26,884 nt of DNA from an uncultured Bacteroides sp. Lineage in GTDB: Bacteria; Bacteroidota; Bacteroidia; Bacteroidales; Bacteroidaceae. A program made the position numbers and the translations under genes. The stretch covers positions 1 to 26,884 of the forward strand of contig CAAEFE010000059.1 in the NCBI GenBank assembly GCA_900755095.1. The letters run 5' to 3'. Numbering within the stretch: position 1 is the first letter of the stretch; every line of letters starts with the position of its first letter. The notes under the pieces are model-generated. The model was not told the DNA's origin. It was given only the letters and a program-made list of their open reading frames with translations, and ran no database searches. Positions 17,549-24,437 of this stretch are shown piece by piece.

Positions 17549-18517
17549 ATGAAAAAAATAATATCTATATACGGAATAATGGGAAGTCTGCTGATCGCTA
17601 TGCTGCCCGGAGTTTCTTCATGCGATAAATTGGAAGATGAATTATTCAAGAAGAATACATATATCATTCATAATGGTTGGCAGGATTACTCATTGGAGGT
17701 AGCTGATGATAATACCACCGTACTTCCTGTATATTTCGGAGTAAATGGTACATCGGGAAATGATAAGGAAATTCATATAATGATGGAAGTTGACCCGGAT
17801 ACGCTGGATGCGTATAATAAGGACAAGTATAAGAGCCAGACGGATTTATATTATAAAATATTGCCGGAAGGAACCTATACGTTTGATGCCGATTCATGGA
17901 ATATTAAAAGTGGAGAATTGAATGCGGCGGCTTATATCCATATCGACTTGAATAAGATTAGAGAAGTAGGCAACTTGTATAATGATTATGTACTTCCCTT
18001 GCGCATCACTTCTTCTACAGGAGAAGAGATGGGAGCGAATAAATATACGAAAGTATTGGCACATATCGGTTTCAAGAACGATTATTCGGGTATTTATAGT
18101 GGTAAGGGCGTTGTGACACAACAGGGAACAACTTATACGACTGAAACGACCAGCACACAACTTTATGCAATTAATAATAATACCTGCTATATGTTTGTGG
18201 GCGAGAAGACACGTTCCAACACTACGGACTATCTGAATTATGTGGTTGAAATAAAACGTGATGATTTCGGAGACATAACGTTAACCAGCCATGTGGATGG
18301 ATTGAAGTTTAAACCTTATAGTGCCAAACTCAGTCGTAAATATACGTATAACTATACAGACCAACGTTATTATACAGAAATTACTACCATTGAATTGGCT
18401 TATGAATATCAGGACTCTGCACAGGGCGAATCATTAATGATGTCGTTCGAAGGTACTTTCTCTATGTCAAGAGATGTATTGAGAGTAGACTATCCTAATG
18501 TAGACGTAGAAGAGTAA
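17549..18517 (+). CDS. DUF1735-type surface lipoprotein (SusE-position)
   Basis: A 322-residue lipoprotein with Cys25 (GVSSC) followed by the acidic DKLEDE surface-export signal. The N-terminal part, about 30-175 (DYSLEVADDNTTVLPVYFGVNGTSG through YNDYVLPLRITSSTGEEMG), looks like the DUF1735 Ig-like domain of Bacteroides surface proteins. The rest, about 185-320 (FKNDYSGIYSGKGVVTQQG), resembles the DUF4361 partner domain, often found with it. No enzymatic motif is visible. It sits immediately after susD (22 bp), where binding proteins such as SusE are usual. It probably binds mannan, or assists the SusCD complex. The order matches BT_3790. Confidence 0.8.
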   Translation: MKKIISIYGIMGSLLIAMLPGVSSCDKLEDELFKKNTYIIHNGWQDYSLEVADDNTTVLPVYFGVNGTSGNDKEIHIMMEVDPDTLDAYNKDKYKSQTDLYYKILPEGTYTFDADSWNIKSGELNAAAYIHIDLNKIREVGNLYNDYVLPLRITSSTGEEMGANKYTKVLAHIGFKNDYSGIYSGKGVVTQQGTTYTTETTSTQLYAINNNTCYMFVGEKTRSNTTDYLNYVVEIKRDDFGDITLTSHVDGLKFKPYSAKLSRKYTYNYTDQRYYTEITTIELAYEYQDSAQGESLMMSFEGTFSMSRDVLRVDYPNVDVEE

Positions 18518-18538
18518 TTTACCTTAGTTATAATATAT

Positions 18539-20194
18539 ATGAAAGTGATGAAATACTTCGTTCTCGCATCATTGCTTTGTCTTAGTGCATGCGGCGATGA
18601 TAACGACAACAAAAATAATGAGACACCCCAGAATTTGGCAGAGCTAACCGTTGACGCCAGTGAAATCAGTATCGCACAGGGGGATACCAGAACCGTAAAA
18701 ATTACGTCCGGTAATGGCGAATATGAGGTGACTTCGGCAAACGAAGAAGTGGTGACGGCAGAAGTCGATGGTGATATAGTGACACTGACAGCTGTAGAAG
18801 GACATAACAATGCTCAGGGTGTAGTATACGTGAAAGACAAGTACTACCAGCGCGCTAAGATTTTGGTTAACACGGCGGCAGAGTTTGATCTGAAGTTGAA
18901 TAAGACGTTATTTACGCTTTATTCGCAGGTGGAAGGCGCCGATGAAGCTTTCGTCAAAATCTATACAGGAAACGGAGGTTATTCGCTGGAAGTGATAGAT
19001 GAAAATAATTGTATCGAAGTCGATCAGTCTACACTTGAAGACTCGGAATCATTCACCGTGAAAGGCATCGCCCAGGGAAATGCCGAGGTCAAGATAACCG
19101 ACCGGAAAGGAAAAGAAGCCTTTGTGAATCTGAATGTGATTGCTCCTAAACAGATTACGACCGACGCTGATGAAAAGGGTGTACTGATCAATGCTAATCA
19201 AGGTTCTCAGCAAGTAAAGATTTTGAGTGGTAACGGAGAGTATAAAATACTTGATGCCGGCGATACGAAAGTAGTCCGTCTCGAACTTTATGGTAACGTA
19301 GTGACAGTGACCGGAAGAAAAGCCGGCGAAACTTCCTTTACGCTGACTGACGCCAAGGGACAGGTATCGCAACCTATTCAGGTGAAGATTGCACCGGACA
19401 AACGCTGGTGTATGAATCTGGGAAGAGACTATGCCGTGTGGACGCATTTCGGAGAAATGACAGGCGAAGGAGTAGAAGCATTGAAAGCTGCGACCAACGA
19501 TTTCAAATTGAAGAAGATGACCTGGGAGCTGACTTGCCGTATCGATAATACTTATTGGTTGCAGACCATTATGGGTAAAGAAGGTTACTTTATTCTCCGT
19601 GGCGGTGACGATGGTGAAAAAGGCAAAGAAGGCGGTAATCAGTGGAAAGTCATTGACCTGGTAGGGACAGGCGATAAATTACAACTGAGAACAGGGCATA
19701 ATGCGATTAAGCTTGGCGAGTGGATGCATCTGGCTTTGGTGGTAGACTGTGACGTAGCACAAAGTAATCCGAGTGAAAAGTACAAGCTTTATATTAATGG
19801 CAGCAGAGTTGCCTGGGGAGAAATAAAGAGGAATGATCTCAATTTCTCAGAAATAGATCTTTGCGCAGGAAATGATGGAGGAAAAGTATCCATTGGTAAG
19901 GCTAGTGATAATAATCGTTTCTTGGGCGGAGCTGTACTTGAAGCACGTATCTGGTCTGTATGCCGTACGGAAGCGCAACTGAAAGCCAACGCATGGGACT
20001 TTGTGGAAGAAAACCCGGAAGGTTTGTTAGGACGCTGGGATTTCTCTGCCGGTGCACCGGTTGCTTACATTGAAGATGGTACTGACTCCGATCACGAGTT
20101 GTTGATGCATGTTTGTAAGTACGACAGCTTCAATGCTACAGAATTCCCAATGAGCAGATTCGGGGAAGCTCCTATCGAAGTACCTTTTAAGTAA
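18539..20194 (+). CDS. Surface lipoprotein: three Ig-like repeats plus LamG-type domain
   Basis: A 551-residue lipoprotein with Cys18 (LSAC) followed by GDDNDN, a strong surface-export signal. Three homologous Ig-like repeats are visible (about 35-111, 115-200 and 205-285), each containing a version of KI.(S/T)GNGEY followed by a buried VT/VK strand. The C-terminal half, about 288-551, looks like a concanavalin A/LamG jelly roll (WMHLALVVDCD, YKLYINGSRVAWGE, LGRWDFSAGAP), a fold used to bind glycans. It is likely a surface glycan-binding protein held off the membrane by the Ig stalk. The ATG at 18539 is used; an ATG three codons later is equally possible. The order matches BT_3791. Confidence 0.82.
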   Translation: MKVMKYFVLASLLCLSACGDDNDNKNNETPQNLAELTVDASEISIAQGDTRTVKITSGNGEYEVTSANEEVVTAEVDGDIVTLTAVEGHNNAQGVVYVKDKYYQRAKILVNTAAEFDLKLNKTLFTLYSQVEGADEAFVKIYTGNGGYSLEVIDENNCIEVDQSTLEDSESFTVKGIAQGNAEVKITDRKGKEAFVNLNVIAPKQITTDADEKGVLINANQGSQQVKILSGNGEYKILDAGDTKVVRLELYGNVVTVTGRKAGETSFTLTDAKGQVSQPIQVKIAPDKRWCMNLGRDYAVWTHFGEMTGEGVEALKAATNDFKLKKMTWELTCRIDNTYWLQTIMGKEGYFILRGGDDGEKGKEGGNQWKVIDLVGTGDKLQLRTGHNAIKLGEWMHLALVVDCDVAQSNPSEKYKLYINGSRVAWGEIKRNDLNFSEIDLCAGNDGGKVSIGKASDNNRFLGGAVLEARIWSVCRTEAQLKANAWDFVEENPEGLLGRWDFSAGAPVAYIEDGTDSDHELLMHVCKYDSFNATEFPMSRFGEAPIEVPFK

Positions 20195-20213
20195 TCTCTA
20201 AATTTGAAGAAAA

Positions 20214-21791
20214 ATGAAAGCAATATTCAAACTGTTTATATTGAACTTCTTGGCTTTGGCATTACTTCCATCTTGTAGTGATGATGATCAGTCAAACTCA
20301 GAACAGAATGATCCCATCAGTGGCAATATTTCTCCGGTAGGTTCATTTTCCGTAGAAGCTACCAATAACGAGAATGAACTTCTGGTGAAATGGACCAATC
20401 CCAGTAATCGCGACGTGGATATGGTAGAACTCTCTTACAGGGACGTGGAAGCGAGCTTGTCTCGTGCTACCGACTTCTCGCCGGGACATATCATCATACA
20501 GGTAGAACGTGATGTTACACAGGAATATCTGTTGAAAGTTCCTTATTTTGCTACTTACGAAGTTTCTGCCGTAGCTATCAGTAAAGCCGGCAAGCGATCG
20601 GTACCCGAAAGCCGTATTATGATGCCTTATCATGAAAAGGTGGATGAGCCGGAACTGAAACTGCCGGAAATGCTGGACCGTGCACATTCTTACATGACTT
20701 CTGTCATTGGATATTATTTCGGCAAGAGTTCCAGAAGCTGCTGGCGTGGTAATTATCCTTATGATGGAAAAGGTTATTGGGATGGTGATGCGTTAGTTTG
20801 GGGACAAGGTGGCGGTCTTTCGGCATTTGTCGCTATGCGTGATGCAACCAAAGAGAGCGAAGTGGAGAATATCTATGGCGCAATGGATGATATGATGTTC
20901 AAAGGAATACAGTATTTCTGTCAGCTAGATCGTGGAATCCTGGCTTATTCTTGCTACCCGGCTGCCGGTAACGAACGTTTTTACGATGATAACGTATGGA
21001 TCGGGCTCGATATGGTCGACTGGTATACGGAAACGAAAGAGATGCGTTATCTGACACAGGCAAAGGTGGTATGGCGCTACCTGATCGATCACGGTTGGGA
21101 TGAGACTTGCGGAGGAGGCGTGCACTGGAGGGAGTTGAACGAACACACTACCAGCAAGCACTCTTGCTCTACCGGACCTACTGCTGTGATGGGCTGTAAG
21201 ATGTATCTGGCAACTCAGGAACAGGAATATCTCGACTGGGCGATCAAATGTTACGACTATATGCTGGATGTATTGCAAGACAAGTCCGACCATTTATTCT
21301 ATGACAATGTACGCCCGAATAAGGATGATCCCAATCTGCCGGGTGATCTTGAAAAGAACAAGTATTCTTACAATTCCGGACAGCCGTTGCAGGCAGCCTG
21401 TCTTTTATATAAGATTACCGGCGAACAGAAATATCTGGATGAAGCGTATGCGATTGCTGAAAGCTGTCATAAGAAATGGTTTATGCCCTATCGTTCCAAA
21501 GAACTGAACCTTACTTTCAATATTCTTGCTCCGGGACATGCTTGGTTCAATACGATCATGTGCCGCGGATTCTTTGAACTTTATTCTATAGACAATGACC
21601 GTAAATATATCGATGATATCGAAAAGTCAATGATTCATGCGTGGAGCAGTAGCTGTCATCAGGGTAACAACTTGCTGAATGACGATGATCTGAGAGGGGG
21701 AACGACCAAGACCGGTTGGGAAATACTCCATCAGGGGGCATTGGTTGAATTGTATGCCCGGTTGGCAGTACTGGAACGTGAAAACCGATAG
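20214..21791 (+). CDS. GH76 endo-alpha-1,6-mannanase, cell-surface lipoprotein
   Basis: A 525-residue lipoprotein; Cys21 is followed by SDDD, the classic Bacteroides surface-export signal. An N-terminal fibronectin-like beta domain (about 40-138, FSVEATNNENELLVKWTNPSNRD) precedes the GH76 catalytic domain (about 150-520). The consecutive catalytic aspartates are Asp258-Asp259 in RFYDDNVWIGLD. CSTGPTAVMGCKMYLATQ and YNSGQPLQAACLLYKITGE align with the periplasmic GH76 of this locus. It should make the first cuts in mannan outside the cell and feed SusCD. It is the last gene of the operon, 34-58 bp ahead of a strong terminator. The order matches BT_3792. Confidence 0.95.
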   Translation: MKAIFKLFILNFLALALLPSCSDDDQSNSEQNDPISGNISPVGSFSVEATNNENELLVKWTNPSNRDVDMVELSYRDVEASLSRATDFSPGHIIIQVERDVTQEYLLKVPYFATYEVSAVAISKAGKRSVPESRIMMPYHEKVDEPELKLPEMLDRAHSYMTSVIGYYFGKSSRSCWRGNYPYDGKGYWDGDALVWGQGGGLSAFVAMRDATKESEVENIYGAMDDMMFKGIQYFCQLDRGILAYSCYPAAGNERFYDDNVWIGLDMVDWYTETKEMRYLTQAKVVWRYLIDHGWDETCGGGVHWRELNEHTTSKHSCSTGPTAVMGCKMYLATQEQEYLDWAIKCYDYMLDVLQDKSDHLFYDNVRPNKDDPNLPGDLEKNKYSYNSGQPLQAACLLYKITGEQKYLDEAYAIAESCHKKWFMPYRSKELNLTFNILAPGHAWFNTIMCRGFFELYSIDNDRKYIDDIEKSMIHAWSSSCHQGNNLLNDDDLRGGTTKTGWEILHQGALVELYARLAVLERENR

Positions 21792-21825
21792 TTGAATGAT
21801 TCCCGTTTAGGGAAAATAAGAAAAT

Positions 21826-21869
21826 AAAAAAGCCATCCCCGGAATAGACGAAGTAGGGATGGCTTTTTT
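21826..21869. terminator. Bidirectional intrinsic terminator
   Basis: AAAAAAGCCATCCC (21826-21839) pairs perfectly with GGGATGGCTTTTTT (21856-21869) around a 16-base loop. T-runs flank the stem on both strands, so it can end both the rightward SusC/D operon and the leftward small secreted gene. This sets the boundary of the mannan locus. Confidence 0.9.
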
Positions 21870-21923
21870 TGTAGTGTGCTTACTATTGTTCGGCAGACTA
21901 TGTTCCGTGAGTTTTTGGAAAGG

Positions 21924-22193
21924 TTATTCCTTGACAGGCTCAGCCGGTTTGTCTTTGGATGCAGTGTCAGTAACGACTGTATCATTGACAATAGCGGTCG
22001 GTGCACTCAGTTCTGTCTTAACAGGTTCCTCGCTCTTGGTTACAGTATCTTTTACTACTGTATCATTAACGATAGCTGTTGCATTAACTTCTGCCAGGGC
22101 TGTCGCAGCTTCTGCAGAGTTCTGAGCCTTAACAAGGAATGAACCACCACAAACAAACATAAACATTGCTACTACTAATACTAATTTTTTCAT
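21924..22193 (-). CDS. Small secreted protein with a duplicated motif
   Basis: An 89-residue protein of unknown function. A good signal peptide (MKKLVLVVAMFMFVCGGSFLVKA, cleavage near residue 23) precedes a mature part of only about 66 residues, rich in Thr, Val, Ala, Glu and Lys and without Trp, Tyr or Phe. The mature part contains an imperfect duplication: TAIVNDTVVKDTVTKSEEPVK (39-59) and TAIVNDTVVTDTASKDKPAEPVK (66-88). The DNA is duplicated too, so the repeat is recent or maintained. It looks unstructured or beta-hairpin forming and periplasmic or secreted. It has its own terminator, shared with the mannan operon. Coding status is supported by the signal peptide and by conservation between the two repeat copies. 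Confidence 0.75.
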   Translation of the reverse strand: MKKLVLVVAMFMFVCGGSFLVKAQNSAEAATALAEVNATAIVNDTVVKDTVTKSEEPVKTELSAPTAIVNDTVVTDTASKDKPAEPVKE

Positions 22194-22370
22194 AATCGTT
22201 TGCTTTAATGATTATTAAACATATATTTTCAATTCTCTCTTATGTGTTAAGGAATCGGTTGTTGCTTTATCTAACGGCTAATTAAAGATCAAAGTGCGTG
22301 CCAAAGACTGATGTACGCTATCAATGTATTGATTATAAGTGAGATATGTGAATGATGTACATTGTCTATT

Positions 22371-22433
22371 GTGTGGAAACGCATGGGGAATGTGTGGAAA
22401 ATGGGGTGAGGAGTGTGGAATTATTCCACAATA
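22371..22433. repeat. Triple 21-bp direct repeat ending in a palindrome
   Basis: GTGTGGAA begins at 22371, 22392 and 22413, exactly 21 bp (two helical turns) apart. In the last unit it is completed as a palindrome, TGTGGAAT-T-ATTCCACA (22414-22430). The repeat lies 178-240 bp upstream of the small secreted gene. Equal phasing on one DNA face suggests a cooperative protein-binding site. Confidence 0.7.
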
Positions 22434-22574
22434 GTCTGCTTTGTTACGTAAATAATAATAAGTAATGCAAGAATGGTTATGTTTCAATGAACCTATACTT
22501 AATGAGTAAAGAACTAAAGCATCTGAAAAACGAAAAGTAATGAACTAATTATCAGATTCCTGCAAAGTCTTTTA

Positions 22575-22690
22575 TTCTCACCGCAATGAGAATAATTTCT
22601 CACTGCAATGAGAAAATTTTCTCAAAGGCATGAGAATTTTTTCTCATCGTGGTGAGAATTTTTTCTCAAAGGCATGAGAATACTTTGAGA
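22575..22690. repeat. Array 2: tandem 22-bp palindromic units
   Basis: Five units start at 22575, 22597, 22619, 22641 and 22663, exactly 22 bp apart, with a decayed sixth (TTGAGAA) from 22685. Each is TTCTCA, six variable bases, TGAGAA and four A/T-rich bases. All ten arms are perfect; only the loops (CCGCAA, CTGCAA, AAGGCA, TCGTGG, AAGGCA) and the tails vary. Period and layout equal array 1 at the other end of the window, with a different arm sequence. On the plus strand some units look like hairpins followed by T-runs. Function is unknown. Confidence 0.92.
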
Positions 22691-22774
22691 ATATAGTAAA
22701 CTGTATTTGGCTGTGTATTAATATAATAATAGTTGTAGGCTTTCTGCTTTATACCAGTATTTGAGTAGCCTTAG

Positions 22775-22805
22775 AAACTATGTATTCGTAAAATGCATAG
22801 TTTTT
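22775..22805. terminator. Hairpin 3' of the sulfatase gene
   Basis: AAACTATGTATT (22775-22786) pairs with AAATGCATAGTTT (22792-22803, one G-T pair) around a 5-base loop, with TTTTT at its right side. It lies about 60 bp past the sulfatase stop. For the leftward transcript only three T residues lie in the stem end, so it is a plausible but not ideal terminator for that operon. Confidence 0.5.
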
Positions 22806-22863
22806 GGTCTGTTTAGCTGGAATATCATGTTACTTGTTTGGAGCTGACTAAACTGGTGAATGA

Positions 22864-24420
22864 TTACTCAATTTCGTCCGGCCAAAGACAAGGTTTACCC
22901 GTAGCTTTGACTGTAGGACGTTGGGCATCAACTTTTCTCAAATAGGTTCCTAATTCTTTAGAAAGCCGTTTCACAATATCCGGATGTTGTGCACTGAGAT
23001 CATTACTTTCGCCTATATCATCGGGGATATTGAATAGTTCTTTTTTACCTGTACCATAGTAATAGATTAATTTCCAGTCACCCTTGCGTACGGCACAGTT
23101 AAAGTTGATTCCCGGACCGTCGTTACCCCAGTTGTTGGGCATATTCCAGAAGAGGCTGCGTCCTTTGGAAGGATTCCTGGTCTGTTTCAGTAAAGGCATG
23201 AAGCTGATGCCGTCGATAGGCTGAACTGTCTTGTATTTTTTGATGCCCGCCATTTCGAGGATAGTAGGATAGAAGTCTTCTATCAGCAGATAGTCATTGC
23301 ATTTGCTGCCAGGGGCTACGACACCGGGCCAGCTGACGATCATCGGTTCACGGATGCCGCCTTCATAGGTGGAGCCTTTACCACTGTTGAGAGGATGATT
23401 CTGGGTGTGCAGTTTGCCGTCACGCCAATATGATTCGGCGGCAAGTCCTCCGTTGTCGCTCATGAAGATGATAATGGTGTTGTCGGCTTCTCCGCTCTTT
23501 TCCAGCCAGTCCATCAGATCGCCCAGACTCTTGTCCATGCCTTCGATCAGTGTGGCGTATGCGGCTTCATGATCGGTCATACCTTTTTTCTTGTATTTGT
23601 CGTAGAAACGTTTGTCCTTGTCCAAGGGGACGTGGATGGCGTATTGGGACATATACAGGTAGAAGGGCTGGTTGTACTTCTTAGCTTTGTTCAGAGCTTT
23701 GATTGCTTCCAGAGTTAATGCTTCGGTGACGAAAGTCTCCGTACCCCAGTACTTTTCAAGTCCGGGAACGGCCATGAGTGATATTGGCTTTCCGTCTTTG
23801 TTGTGACCGTAATTCTCTTCTCCCAGATAGCTGGCGAGTCCTCCGGCAGCATGTCCGGCTATGTTTACTTCGAAGCCCCAGTGGTGCGGGTCTTCTCCCG
23901 GAGTGTCTATGGCACCGAAATGTGCTTTTCCGCAATGAATCGTATGATAGCCGTTGTCTTTCAGCAGTTGTACGAAGGAAGTTCCTACGAATGTGTTGTT
24001 GGTGCCGGGCACTTGGCTTACTCCGTTGTAGTTCCAGTCCGGCACATCCAGTACTTTATCCTTGCGGTCTGTCTTTGTGTTCTTTTGCAGCGTCCAGTTG
24101 GTTACCCGGTGGCGTGCCGCGTTCGTTCCGGTGATGAGGCTGCATCGGGTGGGGGAACTGATACTGCTGGCATACGCTTGTGTGAACATCATGCCTTGTT
24201 TGGCAAGTCGTTCCATGTTGGGTGTTTCGTACAGCTTATTGTAATCTGTCTTTTGTGTCCAGAAGGGGAGTGAAGTGTCTTGCCATCCCATGTCGTCTAC
24301 CATGAAAAGGATAATGTTGGGGCGTTTGTCCACACGCTGTGTCTGGGCGGACTTCTGTGCTTGCAGGCTGGTGACAGCCAGTGGCACGAGTGCGAGGGGG
24401 AAAAGTAGTTTTTTGTTCAT
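22864..24420 (-). CDS. Serine-type sulfatase (S1 family), periplasmic
   Basis: A 518-residue alkaline-phosphatase-fold sulfatase that hydrolyses sulfate esters of glycans. The signal peptide ends near LQA-QK (21/22). Metal ligands are Asp42-Asp43 (VDDMGWQD) and Asp322-Asn323 (MSDNGG). The formylglycine motif is SSPTR with Ser88, so maturation needs an anaerobic radical-SAM sulfatase-maturating enzyme encoded elsewhere. Other active-site residues are Arg92, His104 (AARHR), Lys165 (HCGKAHFG) and His263. The gene follows the GH36-like gene by 17 bp, forming an operon. From memory, B. theta has a sulfatase at about BT_3796 placed in subfamily S1_16 (galactose or GalNAc 4-O-sulfate). I could not confirm subfamily or substrate from sequence alone. 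Confidence 0.92.
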   Translation of the reverse strand: MNKKLLFPLALVPLAVTSLQAQKSAQTQRVDKRPNIILFMVDDMGWQDTSLPFWTQKTDYNKLYETPNMERLAKQGMMFTQAYASSISSPTRCSLITGTNAARHRVTNWTLQKNTKTDRKDKVLDVPDWNYNGVSQVPGTNNTFVGTSFVQLLKDNGYHTIHCGKAHFGAIDTPGEDPHHWGFEVNIAGHAAGGLASYLGEENYGHNKDGKPISLMAVPGLEKYWGTETFVTEALTLEAIKALNKAKKYNQPFYLYMSQYAIHVPLDKDKRFYDKYKKKGMTDHEAAYATLIEGMDKSLGDLMDWLEKSGEADNTIIIFMSDNGGLAAESYWRDGKLHTQNHPLNSGKGSTYEGGIREPMIVSWPGVVAPGSKCNDYLLIEDFYPTILEMAGIKKYKTVQPIDGISFMPLLKQTRNPSKGRSLFWNMPNNWGNDGPGINFNCAVRKGDWKLIYYYGTGKKELFNIPDDIGESNDLSAQHPDIVKRLSKELGTYLRKVDAQRPTVKATGKPCLWPDEIE

Positions 24421-24437
24421 GGATTAATTATTTAGTG

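Larger units (their letters stand above)
22194..22863. other. 670-bp gene-free region with several repeat structures
   Basis: No credible gene is seen. From left to right it holds a perfect inverted repeat ATCAAT/ATTGAT (22320-22333), three GTGTGGAA repeats exactly 21 bp apart (22371-22433), an AT-rich stretch with nothing recognisable (22434-22574), array 2 (22575-22690) and a 12-bp-stem hairpin (22775-22803). The upstream control region of the small secreted gene and the 3' end of the sulfatase operon both lie here. Confidence 0.7.

Noticed and set aside
22278..22487. 69-codon leftward frame with a Pro/His-rich repeated segment
   Set aside because: The peptide repeat is simply the 21-bp direct DNA repeat read in frame. 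There is no signal peptide or conserved domain.
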